From: Pestalotiopsis fici W106-1
Lineage: Eukaryota > Ascomycota > Sordariomycetes > Amphisphaeriales > Sporocadaceae
Assembly (NCBI RefSeq): GCF_000516985.1
Contig: NW_006917098.1
Location: 434,001-498,000 of the forward strand
Length of the DNA: 64,000 nt
Direction: 5' to 3'
Shown here: positions 1 through 10,829 of the stretch, one piece after another
How the letters are laid out: each line of letters starts with the position of its first letter
Numbering within the stretch: the stretch's first letter is position 1
The notes under the pieces: generated by a model
The model's database searches: none
The model's input: only the letters and a program-made list of their open reading frames with translations
What the model was told of the DNA's origin: nothing
Translations under genes and position numbers: made by a program

Positions 1-543
1 GGCTATCGCAAACCAGGAATGAGTGAGGAGGACTATCGATACCATATGACCCAGGTGTCTGCGCCGATGACCAAGGACCTCATGGCTAAGTATGGAGTAA
101 AAAGATGGACAATGGTTAGTTTCTCTCATACTTCTTGAAACATCCACTGTGAATTATTTGCAGCAATTCTCGTGCATTGTTGCAGAGATTCGCTAATTCA
201 GAAAGAAAAGATACACAACCCTGGGGTCACACGTTCTCTTATGTCAGAATTATATGATCCGCAGATGGCCCTCGTGTCCGACTTTGACTGCTTCAGCCAA
301 GTTGTGTTTGAGAACTTGGAGGATTACAAACGAATGAAGCAAGATCCTTGGTATAAGGAGCATCTGATTGGTGATCACGAGAAGTTTGCAGACACGAAAA
401 GAAGCAAGTAAGTGTAAAGATCTGAATGCAATATCTCGAAAGCCGTTGAATGCTTTGCTAAGCCGCTTAGAATGACCATTGGGTGGATAGAGGAATGGAT
501 TAGCGATGGGAAGCCCGTCGATGGGCTCGAGTTCAAATCCTAG
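1..543 (+). CDS. EthD-domain dehydratase-like protein, 3' part
   Basis: This gene is cut by the left edge, so its start lies outside the window. I place exons at 1-114, 202-407 and 471-543, with introns 115-201 (phase 0) and 408-470 (GTAAGT donor, CTAAG-like branch). The visible C-terminus runs from [18 protein letters not shown] through [37 protein letters not shown] and [14 protein letters not shown]. This is the pattern of EthD-domain proteins (PF07110) in fungal anthraquinone clusters, such as the MdpB-type dehydratases that help process polyketide intermediates. Its position beside an AflR/AflS pair, a questin-oxidase-like gene and laccases supports a role in aromatic polyketide biosynthesis. 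The exact reaction is inferred from family and context. The protein ends with a TAG at 541-543. Confidence 0.75.
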
Positions 544-1159
544 ATAGGCGTATGTCAATATCAATTCATTCATATTGTGTATTTACGAGGGTGTCGTGCG
601 CTAAGTTATAGGAGATGATGATGCCCAAATTATGTCCATAGCATCATCAGCTACTTGATTCATCCTTTGGACCAACATTGTTGGGGCCGGAACCAAGTAC
701 AAAAAAGAAAAACCTATCAAATTTCGTGCTCATGGTCTATGAAAGCAGCGCGACCGAAAAATGATTGTTGATCGGCTCTTTTTGGTCCATAGGTGCGCAC
801 TGTGCTCAATGGTTTTAGCCGACTTAGCACTGTCATGGCAATGTCCTTTGGCGAGGGAAGGTCGCTTAGGGGGCCCGACTTGGGATCCTTCGGATGAAAA
901 GTCCATATAACGATCCACTGTGGCTCACCCAATAATTGGAGTCGATTGGGGCTTGGCGAACTCCGGGGCTAAGAGAGAGATGACTGCTTGACTATTGCAT
1001 GTTGAGTGACCAGGCCCCCCCCTGGAGCTGGCCTGGCGAGAGTGTTCTTCACAATCATGGATCTAAGCCGCTTAATCACTATATAATACATCTTATGGGT
1101 GTGTAAAAATGGTGATTCGGACTCCATTCTCGATTCGATTGTATGAATCAAGGCCAGGG
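544..1159. promoter_or_regulatory. Intergenic region with TATA box ahead of multicopper oxidase 1
   Basis: No convincing gene is visible here. A TATATAATA element lies at 1080-1088. A transcription start about 25-35 bases downstream would leave the ATG at 1109 almost without leader, whereas the ATG at 1160 would have a normal short one. That is one reason I start the oxidase at 1160. Confidence 0.45.
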
Positions 1160-3395
1160 ATGATGTTCGCCATGTTCCAATCCATATTGTTCCTCGCTTT
1201 TTATGGCCGACCAGTTTTCGGGAGCGCCGCTGCTCGTGATTACGCATGTGTCAACACGGCAGAGTCTCGTGACTGCTGGAAAGATGGCTTCAACATTGAG
1301 ACTGATTATTATGGCAAAGAAGAGGCGCCCGAGGGAAAGCTTGTGGAAGTGCGTGTTTTATACTGAATGAACCTTCATCTTGAGCAACGAATCGCTTACA
1401 TATCCAAAGTACGAACTCACCCTCAGCCAGCAGATAATCTCACCAGATGGGTATGAAATGCTTGGCATGGTTGTCAATGGTCAGTATGAAGTCTTGTGAC
1501 GTTTTCACGGCGCTGAGATCCTATAATCTAGGACAATATCCGGGCCCAACCATTGAAGCAGATTGGGGTGATACTCTAAGTTAGTCAATCCTCGGTTACT
1601 TTACAGCGAGACAGAAACCATTACTTATGCCACGTGCAGGAATCACCGTAAAGAACAATTTTACAGAAAACTACAATGGGACTGCTGTTCATTGGCATGG
1701 CATCCGCCAGAAAGAGACGAATTGGCTGGATGGCGTGCCGGGTGTCACTCAGTGCCCCATAACTGTAAGACTGTATTGGCAATTCTTTAGGGAATATTTT
1801 CTAACAGAGTAAAGCCCGGCGACTCCCAAGTATATGAGTTTCGGGTAACCCAATACGGCACATCATGGTATCATTCTCATTACAGTCTGCAGTGTAAGTG
1901 CATGATAGCCTCCAGCCGACACATGGCAATACGCTGACTTGTCATAACAGACAGTAATGGAGCTTATGGTATGTACTCTCTTTCTTGATAAACATGATAC
2001 TTGTAGCTGATGCAAAGCCAAGGGCCTATTGTTATTCACGGCCCTTCAAGCGCCAACTGGGATGTAGATCTTGGTCCCTGGCTGCTCAGTGATTGGTACC
2101 ACGATGACGCCTTTGCCCTGGATCATGTAGGCATAACCACAAATCGCGCGGCGATTCCAAAGTCTTCATTGATCAACGGCAAGGGCTACTACGAGTGCGA
2201 TCCCACAAACGATGCTAAATGCACAGGTACGCGTGACTACTACGAGGTCGTACTTAAACAAGGGACAAAGTACAAGTTTGGCATCATCAATACGTCCACT
2301 ATCTTGACCTACACATTCTGGATCGACGGGCACAATTTCACCATTATAGCCATAGACTTTGTGCCAATCGAGCCTTTGACTGTAGACACTCTCAATGTCG
2401 GCATAGGTATTTGGTCTCTTTCCTAAAACTAAAAATGAGTCATTAGCTGATCATGACGTTCAGGCCAACGATACGAAATCATCATAGAGACTAATCCCGA
2501 TTTTGATGATGACAGCAGTTTCTGGATGCATGCACAATATTGCTTCATCAATCAGACAGATATAGTAGACGACAAGGTCGGCATAGTGCGATACGAGTCC
2601 GCTGGGTCCAGTGATCCGCCATATATCAACAAGTCAGACTACCACTTGAACTTTGGCTGCGCTGACCCCAAACCGGAGAGCCTCGTGCCTATCCTTAAGC
2701 AGCAAGTTGGTGCCCAGGCGAACCCTCTGGCCGCCGAGGACTACTTCAGGGTTGGCTTGGGCAACTTTACCTGGCCGGATGCGACAAACTCAACCGGCTC
2801 TGTCTTCTTGTGGTTTCTACAAAAGCTGCCACTGTATGTAAACTGGAGCGAACCAAGCGTCAAGAAGTTGACCATCGACGAGACGGCAGACTTCCCGCCC
2901 AACTCTAGGCCCATAGAGCTCGACTATGAGACGGGGCAGTGGGTCTATTTTGTCATTGAGAGCGACTGGGATCCCGCGGGCGCCGTCGATCAGTATGGCC
3001 AGGAGATACGCGTAGAGCCCTCGGTCCACCCCTTTCATCTCCACGGCCACGATTTCTTAATCTTGGCTCAGGGACTTGGAAAGTTCACTTCTGACATCCA
3101 GCCCAACTTGGACAACCCACCCAGGCGAGATACGGTGGACGTGGAGCCCCTCGGGTACGTCTGGATTGCTTTCCAGATTGATAACCCAGGAGCCTGGCTA
3201 TTTCACTGTCACATTGCTTTCCACTCCAGTGATGGTATCGCAATTCAATTCTTGGAGCAACCAAGCAAGCTGAAACCGATCATGGAAGAAGCTGGTGTAT
3301 TGGGCGATTTTGCTGATCGCTGCAACAAATGGGATGATTGGTATCAAGCAGTCAACATTCCGCACAATGCTACTCAGGCAGACTCTGGGGTCTGA
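1160..3395 (+). CDS. Laccase-family multicopper oxidase 1
   Basis: Eight exons give 614 aa: 1160-1348, 1410-1479, 1532-1579, 1640-1764, 1815-1893, 1951-1968, 2023-2406 and 2464-3395. The junctions keep the frame and restore family sequence (VTQCPIT-PGDSQ across 1765-1814; NGAYG-PIVIHG across 1969-2022). The start at 1160 gives a hydrophobic N-terminus (FQSILFLAF) that looks like a signal peptide. An in-frame ATG at 1109 is possible but sits too close to the TATA box. All four copper motifs are present: HWHG (about 120-123), WYHSHY (from about 162), [10 protein letters not shown] (about 493-502) and HCHIAFH (about 552-558). Such enzymes oxidise phenols and, in anthraquinone-derived pathways, couple or cyclise benzophenones (dihydrogeodin oxidase type). 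It is probably secreted or vesicular. The substrate is inferred from context only. Confidence 0.88.
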
Positions 3396-3552
3396 ATAAT
3401 TTCCTGCGATATTGAATTACGATACGATGTACTAGACAGTAATACAATGTGACTTGTGGAGCTATGAGCAGTAAATTGTGATCGCTACCTTGAAAATAAC
3501 TGGAATGGCAACTCAGGTGACCGCCCAACCGATCCATCCGTGTCAGCAACTG

Positions 3553-4338
3553 TCAACGTGGTCCAGTTCCAGAGGGAAGATAAGGATGAAGAAAGGGAGC
3601 GAAATGGCTCAGTAGCCCCACTGCAATGCACAGAGGTGTTCCCGATGGGAAATTTGCTCTCCCATGAGTATTCACCACACCCACATTTCGCATATCGTAT
3701 CTCCCCTGGGGATCGTTGACGGCTTCAATCATGGCAGCTGCTAGATCAAGGTACGAGACTGGGCTGTCTTCATCCGTCAGACTCAAAGCATGGCCACGCT
3801 GAATATCAACCGATAGTGCGCCGGGTTTGATAAAAATCGTGGTCAGCCAGTCCTGCTCCGCACGAAGGAGTATTTCCGTTTTGCGCAGGTCTTCGTACAC
3901 ATGTGATGCCGACTTGAGCAAGATACTTCGGAGTACCCAAGGCGTGTTGCGAGAGAGAACATCATCAATGGTTGCCGAAGATAGCAGAACTAGTTTTGGC
4001 ATCGGCAAGAAGCCGTCTGCCCGGGATCTTTCCAGCACTTTGACGACACCCAATGCCGTGTCCTGCGCCACGCGACAGCCGGGAACGTTGTCGTTTGTTG
4101 TAATGCACAGAAACACGGCGTTGCAGCCATGTAAACATGCTGCCAGAGTTTCAGTGTCACCAATGCCCCCTACAAAGACCTTCACGCGAGCATCGGATAT
4201 AACTCGCGGAACAAGGCGCTCCAGCTTTTCTTGGTTGCGACAGAATGCGTGTACTTCAGTCATCGAAGAATCCAAAACATTCTCTATCAATGCCGTTCCG
4301 CAATTTCCGGTTGAACCAAGGATTGCGTACCTGGACAT
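3553..4338 (-). CDS. NmrA/AvfA-like NAD(P)-binding atypical short-chain reductase
   Basis: A single exon encodes 261 aa. The N-terminus [19 protein letters not shown] contains the glycine-rich Rossmann motif GSTGNCG (residues 8-14). The C-terminal stretch [15 protein letters not shown] resembles the averufin-oxidase-A (AvfA/StcO) branch of NmrA-like proteins found in aflatoxin, anthraquinone and xanthone clusters. There is no typical YxxxK classical SDR site, as expected for an atypical SDR. It is convergent with multicopper oxidase 1 (157-bp gap) and downstream of the SnoaL-like gene on the same strand. A 15-bp perfect palindrome lies about 290 bp upstream of its start. An oxidoreductive step in tailoring an aromatic polyketide is likely; the exact reaction cannot be read from sequence. 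Confidence 0.8.
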   Translation of the reverse strand: MSRYAILGSTGNCGTALIENVLDSSMTEVHAFCRNQEKLERLVPRVISDARVKVFVGGIGDTETLAACLHGCNAVFLCITTNDNVPGCRVAQDTALGVVKVLERSRADGFLPMPKLVLLSSATIDDVLSRNTPWVLRSILLKSASHVYEDLRKTEILLRAEQDWLTTIFIKPGALSVDIQRGHALSLTDEDSPVSYLDLAAAMIEAVNDPQGRYDMRNVGVVNTHGRANFPSGTPLCIAVGLLSHFAPFLHPYLPSGTGPR

Positions 4339-4774
4339 TGTGGTTTTGCCTATTCAAATAACCTTCGGATGGTGGCTGCATAAAGTATTGTCAAATCTAG
4401 GCCTTTGTGGTATATAGTTATAAAAGCAAATAAGTAATATCATGTATCATGAATCGCAGAAATAGTAGTAGTAAGTCTGTGAGCCCGCTAGGTGACTGCT
4501 GTGTGTAGGGTGTCATGGGGTTGCTATCCGAGCATACCAGAAATCTACCTAGTTATACGGACAAAGTCCCATTGCTTACACTTTCGCTATACAGTGCACA
4601 GTTCCAGGCAGACCTTGATGCTAACACTCGGGAATCCCGAGCTTTCTTCCACCAATCCAGCTGACCAGACTGAAAATTTCAAAAAAACTATCAGAACAAG
4701 CACGGGAGACAGATATATCCAAAAACATTTGTATTCGCATTCAAAACACAATCAACCACCTAACCATCGATATA
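4339..4774. promoter_or_regulatory. Promoter region of the AvfA-like gene with a perfect 15-bp palindrome
   Basis: There is no gene in this interval. At 4627-4641 lies CTCGGGAATCCCGAG, a perfect inverted repeat around one central base. It contains TCGG/CCGA half-sites of the kind bound by zinc-cluster dimers. The gene for such a factor (AflR-like) is in the same cluster. Binding is an inference. Confidence 0.4.
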
Positions 4775-5268
4775 CTACTTATTTTGGCTCAAAAATGACT
4801 GATAAGCAGGAAAGAACTTTTGGAAGAACTCTGTATCAACCATCTCCTGAACATTGACCACCTTGTCGCCAGCGTTATTGAAGGTGATGAATGCCGAGAA
4901 TTCATTCAACCAGGGGAAGCCAAACGGAGTATCAGCTTTGGATATTGCGTATACTGCGGCCTTCTGATTCTCAACATCATGCACTACTTGGTGGATTTTC
5001 AACTAAACATGTCGTTAGCTGTGAGCATGCCTTTTAGTACTTGAATGGTATGCTATCAGACCTCGTAGTTCTCCAGGATGCTATAGAGTTTTGGCAACAT
5101 GACTTCAGCAACCTGTTTTGGGCGAACGTCATGGCCAAGTGAGAATGGCAGGGTTTGTTGAGTGTAGTCATCAGAAGCTACCGCGAGCATTTCTTCCGCG
5201 TTGGCATTTTTCCAACCAGAGATGAACTTGTTCAGTGTCTCCTTCTGGGCACTACCAGTGCTAGCCAT
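4775..5268 (-). CDS. SnoaL/NTF2-like polyketide-pathway protein
   Basis: Two exons (5268-5062 and 5002-4775) encode 144 aa. The 59-nt intron (5061-5003) has a GTCTGA donor and TTTAG acceptor. I start at the ATG giving MASTGSAQKETLNKFISGW; an upstream in-frame extension to 5343 lacks an ATG-supported, family-like N-terminus. The length and pattern (DDYTQQTLPFSLGH, EVVHD-like VHQVVHD context, NEFSAFITFNNAGDKV, DTEFFQKFFP) match SnoaL-like single-domain proteins with the alpha+beta-barrel NTF2 fold. Small proteins of this type recur in anthraquinone clusters, where they act as cyclases, dehydratases or accessory proteins. Catalytic residues cannot be assigned with confidence. Possible CGG/CCG dyads lie upstream, at 5368-5381 and 5522-5537. 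Confidence 0.75.
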
Positions 5269-6162
5269 TTTGTTGAGTCTTTTGCAGGCCAACGACGCGA
5301 CTGGTTTCAACCGAATCAGATCATCTTGAGTGAATCGAATCATATCATATCTCTTAATAAGTACATATCGGATTACTCCGACAATCCCTGCTCGAGGTAA
5401 TCCACATTGACCATCACACCGTTACACCGGTGTTCCGGGATTTGATTGATTTCCACTGGTGACAGACCAGCCATATTTGAGCCGAACTATACTTGCATTT
5501 TGATTGGGCCGCCCATAATGCTCGGGATATTCCCCGATCCTTTGGGTACTTTCGGAACTATCGGACTTACTGGATCTGTACGAGGTCTAGCCCCTGCGCG
5601 GTGCGACCCTCCGGGCATTGAGCCATTGAATAGCAAAATGCTTTCATCACATTACCTGAACGCATCCGATCGGATCATGGCGAAGTGCACCCCCCGTACA
5701 TTCAATCTCTCGCACAACGGCACATGCTGTTCTGTGATAGCTTGGACTAATTTGATTGAATTGACGGCCTAGCACGACGCAATACCTTTTGCTGGCATGT
5801 ATTAGAATCGCCACTACAGATTCCGGTGTCCACTGTGGTGAGAACAAGCTTTTGTCTACCGTATTAGGAGTATGATTGCTCAAAAGAACCCTGTTGGTGT
5901 AACGCCTATGTGTCATGTCAACCCTTCGGCAATCGTTTAAAGTTTGATTGAACTCGTAACATTGCGCGCGAAAGGCCTGGCGTTTGATCCTAGTCGAGTA
6001 GCTAAACGGACATTCTGATCGTTTCTAGTACACCACGCAGCCGAGGCAACCATTACAGAGATATCACGCCATGATGATTAACAAAACAACCAATTTAGAA
6101 TCAACTACAATTTAAAGATTTATGAGATGTGACACGTCTACAGCAGCAGGTGGACCATCGTA
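5269..6162. promoter_or_regulatory. Intergenic region with three CGG/CCG dyad motifs
   Basis: I see no gene here. Three candidate zinc-cluster sites cluster upstream of the SnoaL-like gene: TCGGATTACTCCGA (5368-5381, CGG-N6-CCG), TCGGGATATTCCCCGA (5522-5537) and the direct repeat TCGGAACTATCGGA (5552-5565). They are sequence observations only. Short motifs of this kind also arise by chance. Confidence 0.35.
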
Positions 6163-7080
6163 TCAGACCCGCGTTGCTAGAATGATCTTGGCTGGCCAAC
6201 AACCTCTGATGGGTCTGCCGTCCGCAACATATTTCTCCAACTCTGCCCACAGTTCTGCAAATACCTCGGGGTCTTCCTTGGAAAATGGAAAAGTGGCAAA
6301 ATGGTCCTTGACGCCCTCCAAGTCAGTCTCAAAACTCCAACCATCCTCGGACTCGAAAATTTCATCGTCCTGCGGCCCAGTGTAGCTGGGTTCAGCGGCT
6401 GCCACATAGTCCTCTGGGTAGACAATATCTGTTAGGCCTCCGTTATTCATGTTTAGATGAATGCGCTGGGTTCCGGGTACGAATAGCGAGGTATCCGTGG
6501 GTGCAACATCATAGTATCGTGAACTTCTCACAGCCACCTTGAGTATTTTGGTTGGGTCATCTGCCTTCATAATCAGGCGACGGCCGCCCGATTGGCTGAT
6601 TCTGGTCCATATGTCCTGCACTTTCTGATCTTCAAACCGTGCCGGCCCAAATCCAGCGGCAATGAATGTGCCGCCTGACTTAAGTTGAGAAACGATGGCT
6701 TTTGCACCCCGTGATGGCTCCACCCAGTGCATCACATTTGTGGCAAAGACCAAGTCGACGCTACCCGTCGGAATGTCGTCAAAATCTTCAACTCTGGCAA
6801 CGCGAAAGCTGAACCCATCGTTGCCGAGCCGTTCTTTAGCGAGTTCGACGTTACCAGGAGCAACATCTGACACGATGACATGCTTGAACCTGGAGCGTAG
6901 TTTCTGGGAATATGGGCCGTTCCCAGCACCACAGTCGTGAACCGTACCAAAGTGTCCCCCGTGGTCTTCATGGTACCGAAATATTCTCTCAAAGAAACTC
7001 TCAGGGGGTTGCGCCCGCCCTCTCAGATACGTCTTCCAGAACTCATTGTCTTTTGCAAAGACCTCGTCGTTGGTGCTCAT
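6163..7080 (-). CDS. Class I SAM-dependent methyltransferase 1 (Crg1/trans-aconitate methyltransferase-like)
   Basis: A single exon encodes 305 aa, starting at [19 protein letters not shown]. An upstream in-frame hydrophobic extension (to 7209) has no homology-like features and would add an unlikely N-terminal membrane segment. SAM motif I is [12 protein letters not shown] (about residues 50-60). Motif II-like acid is IVSDVA, and there is a post-I region with [18 protein letters not shown]. The layout matches Methyltransf_11/25 proteins related to fungal Crg1 and trans-aconitate methyltransferases. Its N-terminal pattern EFWKTYL...[17 protein letters not shown] is clearly related to the second methyltransferase at 12332-13351, so the two are paralogues. 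Methylation of a polyketide hydroxyl or carboxyl group is likely from context but not shown. Confidence 0.82.
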
Positions 7081-8355
7081 GTTTGAGAATGCTGTCGCTG
7101 GTAAGTAAAGATGTATGATTGTGTTCACTGGCTTCACCAGGACGAAGAGTGGAAATAAGATATTGCAAAAATGTGAAAGTATCCATCCTAGAACAAGATT
7201 CGGCAACATACATCCTCACTAGAATCGAATTCGGAATATGCACCCTCGTCCAGGATAATTGTCCACCGCGAGACACACACCCAACCTTGCTCGGTGTCCT
7301 CGGACAAATGTTGATGCCGGTGTTGACCGGGTTGCCTTGTCTTGGCCGCCCGGGGTTGGACTGGTCACCACTTTCAAGCATCAGTATAAACGATCAATCC
7401 GTTTCACACGGCAAGATTCGTTCGGGGTATAGCAAATACAGTCACGGAGCTGCCAAAGTCTCAGAGAAGGCTTCGCCCGAATCCCCCGGGGTCAGAGCAC
7501 CAAGGCACCAGACAGCCACTCGTGAGTAAGCTGAAGCTATGTCTGTGCACAGGCAAAGTCCTGGAGGTTGAAACTGTCGAGACAATTTGACCAAGTCGCA
7601 AGAGCCTGTAATTATGATCGCAATGAGACATCTCATTGTTCAATTTCATAAGAGACTTCATAATTTTCTGTCTCTTGGCGAGCATGCAGGACATAGCGGA
7701 GATGCATGTAAGCCGGTCATACCACCATCCAGCCCTTATGAGCACTAAATCTTGTACATGTACCACCAGTTGCACCCTGCATTGTATATATGGACGCAGC
7801 GTCCAGGAGGATCCAGGTCAACATGTCCTAATGCAGAAAGAAAAGTATGTAGACATGTGCCTGTCGTGTGTGACGGGTTCATTGCTCCACAACTTTATGT
7901 CCAGTCTAAGCGACAAGTCCTTTCTCCTTGCTGCGCTTACATATATGTGTATCTTGTTCGGTAACGCACCAGACAGGATCATGACCATTCTCGACAAACT
8001 GCATATTTTTGGGCTGTTTGTGTGCGACATTAATACCCTGACTACCTGGATGATGCAAACTGAAGATCAGTGACCTTTGAATCGTAGAGCTTCACCAGAC
8101 CTATAAAACCGTTGCGCGCAAGCGATATCCACAAACTACGGCGCAGGGAGTCGTCTTCATCGTTCCGTTATTAGACGTTACGATACCGCAGGGCGTTCAT
8201 TTCCTGGGCATTTACACTGCTGCGGTAACGTGATCACCCACACCGAGGGGAGGGAATACCATACTCTTGCAAGAGACCGCGATACACAAGCCACATATGC
8301 AATCAGACGTGTGGAACGCTAAGAATTGAGAGAGCCTCGATAACTTTGTTCATCG
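7081..8355. other. Intergenic region between methyltransferase 1 and the AflS-like gene
   Basis: These 1.27 kb separate divergently transcribed genes and should hold both promoters. Several open frames of 60-145 codons exist on both strands, but none resembles a protein family and they overlap each other. At 7225-7235 the sequence TCGAATTCGGA approximates the TCG-N5-CGR spacing known for AflR sites, imperfectly. Confidence 0.3.
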
Positions 8356-9888
8356 ATGTCTTCTGTGCCGATCGACAGCGTGCAGGCAGCACAACAAGTG
8401 GTGTCTACGAAGATCAAGGACAAGTCTTGGATCATGCCGACTGATCCAGCCGAGTTTCTGCAGCAAATAGCTTACCAGGTCAGTCGAGTGACCCAAACCA
8501 AACCCGAGGCGCTCAGAGGCAGTCGCAAGCATAACGAGGAGAGGTTACTAACACTGAGCTTCCTTCACAGAGTCAGCTACTTGCTTGCCTGCATTGGCTG
8601 GGAGAGTTTCAAATCCTCGCATGCGTGCCACTAAGCGGAAGCGTGCCCATCAAAGATGTGGCAGACCTTGCGGGTGTCCCAGTGTCACAGCTGGCACATG
8701 TCATACGATTCATGGCGACGGCCGGATTCATGAAAGAGCCACGACGCGGCGAGGTCGCGCATACGCCACAATCCGCGGCCTTTGTCACTGACCCATCCTT
8801 CTTGGACGCGGGTATTTTTCTTGCCCAGGTCTCGGCACGATCTGCCAGAAAGATGGCACAGAACTCTGCCATCTCCACCTTGATGGGTGGCGACGGCGCC
8901 AATAACGGCTCAGATTTTGACAATGGGGAGCTTCTCAAGTCGACAAGCGAGAGCCCCAGAGTGCAGCGGGAGGTCACGGCTTACCTCCACTACGTGGTCA
9001 ACGAGGTGTCAGATACGGCTAATCTTCTCGCCCAGCTTGACTGGCGCAAGCTCGGTAGTTCTTCCGTCGTCGAGGTGAGTGGTCGGTCCCCTTAGAATCC
9101 ATGGCTCAACAACAACAACAACATCGGCACGCACCGGCCCTAGCGTTCGTAGTGGTCTCATGGTGCAAGACTCGGGTCGCCTACCCATCATGCAACGTTT
9201 TCTCGTACGTACTGTAGCTGCGGGGTAACAGGCTAACAAGGTCGTTGAAACACTATAGATACGGGCGGATCGGATCTACCCTGCGTCTCTAGTGCTGACG
9301 GAACTGCACTCTACCCCACGCTTCACAGTCCAGACATTTCAGGAAGACTCAGTCGAGCAGGGCACAGCGGTTACTACTACTGCCACCACATCTTCATCCT
9401 TCATCAGCAAATCCTCCGAAGAGCCCTCGCCCAAGAGGATCAAGCCGGGTATTACCTATCAGAAACGGTCTCTGGGTAGTCCTCAAGTCGTTACCGACGC
9501 CACAATGTACGTGATGCGCCTAGAACGACCCCATTCCACCTCTGTGCAGCGCAGCATCCTAGACGAGGGCCAGATTGTGAGTGAGCTACGTGCCCATCTG
9601 GGCGTGCTCAAGCATAACAGCAACGCCACACTTATTCTGATAGGCCCCTTGCTCCCCGAAGCTGGCGCCATTGACGCCAAGGCTGAAATGGTGGTACGGT
9701 TCAGAGACCTCTCGCTCAACCAACTTACTAGCGAGCGCGAGATGGAGGTCGGCGAGCTCGTGGATATCATTGGCGACGTACAGGATGAATCAGGCTGTCT
9801 GGTGGTTGTGAACAAGCTGTATTCCCGCACTAGCTCCACTGTGGCTTTGGAGGTTAGATATGAGTTATACAACTACCGTAAGGGATAA
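8356..9888 (+). CDS. AflS (AflJ)-like pathway co-regulator with an O-methyltransferase fold
   Basis: Three exons (8356-8478, 8571-9074, 9259-9888) give 418 aa. Intron 1 has a TACTAAC branch. The N-terminus is a winged-helix dimerisation region typical of plant/fungal O-methyltransferases (KDVADLAGVPVSQLAHVIRF, then GFMKEPRRGEVAHTPQSAAFV). The C-terminal half keeps the fold but lacks a clear glycine-rich SAM motif. This is the pattern of AflS/AflJ, MdpA and GedD-type proteins, which assist AflR-like activators rather than methylate. The next gene on the same strand is an AflR-like factor, the classic arrangement. Intron 2 (9075-9258, 184 nt) is long for this window and covers the place where the SAM motif would sit, so a small extra exon could be hidden there. 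An active methyltransferase is the less likely alternative. Confidence 0.8.
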
Positions 9889-10829
9889 CTTGGGATACAT
9901 GGCACCTGCTCGGCTTGACATTTGCCCTATCACAACCGTCCCAAATGATTCCAATCCGTCAATTCAAGTGCACTAATATTAAAGTTAAAGTTAACAATTC
10001 GCTGGGCTTGTCAAACCATGCACGCCGAAACCGGCACATCTGTTCACCATAACTCGTCAGTCCATAAGGCGCAATTCCGGGCAAGACTCACAACGATAGT
10101 ACCCACATACCAAGATAAGACGGAATCACCATCCGATACCATGCAAGGTCTTTTCATTTCCTTGAGGTGCAGTTCATGCATTATCTACTCTTCTAGTCCT
10201 TTATGTAAAAATTGCCTAGAATGGTAATCAGGGATTGCTGCTATTTGTCTTGCATACCCCAGTATCTATCCAATAGCATGTTTTCCCTTGAGCCTCCCCT
10301 CCCCCACCATTGCCCAGTGGCGCTTTTAAATCCAGCCCATGTTACTGATTAATCAAGCTTTCTTCACGTATCAGCACATTAACCGTGGTCTTTTTGGACC
10401 TTCATGATTGCCAAATGTACTTGGATCGCACCACGTCATATGAAGACTCGCTGTTGCCATATTCGATGCAGAGCTTACTTCAGCTTACTTCGGCCTATTT
10501 CTCACTGCATGCAGATCGTCGGTGCCGACGCGGCAGCCGGGGGCCCCTGTGCGTCCTAAAAGTCAAGCTCTAGTACAATCATTCCACCAATTTACCTCTA
10601 CGATAGATGCAGGTATTACAAGAATAGAATCTCTCAGGCTTGTTTACAAAGCTTCTTGGGACAGTCTCCATAATATGGAGGGGTGATTATGGTAATTATT
10701 GATTTGTAGTTTTCCACCCAGTCCATATTATCTGCAAAATACGTGAGACTCTACCCACCTTACACAGGCCTGCTTGTTTGTCGGTTGATAGACTTGATCA
10801 TCATCATATGTGAGATTGTGCCGTACAGC
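9889..10829. promoter_or_regulatory. Promoter region of the AflR-like gene
   Basis: No gene is supported here. At 10518-10529 lies GTCGGTGCCGAC, a perfect inverted repeat with two TCGG/CCGA half-sites about 300 bp before the AflR-like start. Autoregulation is possible but unproven. Confidence 0.3.

Noticed and set aside
1765..1790. A 26-nt in-frame intron in multicopper oxidase 1
   Set aside because: It is too short for splicing. The alternative 1765-1814 (50 nt, CTAAC branch at 1801-1805) keeps the frame and gives the family sequence VTQCPIT-PGDSQ.
9102..9121. A CAACAACAACAA microsatellite as a functional repeat
   Set aside because: It is a short trinucleotide run inside the second intron of the AflS-like gene, unremarkable in length.
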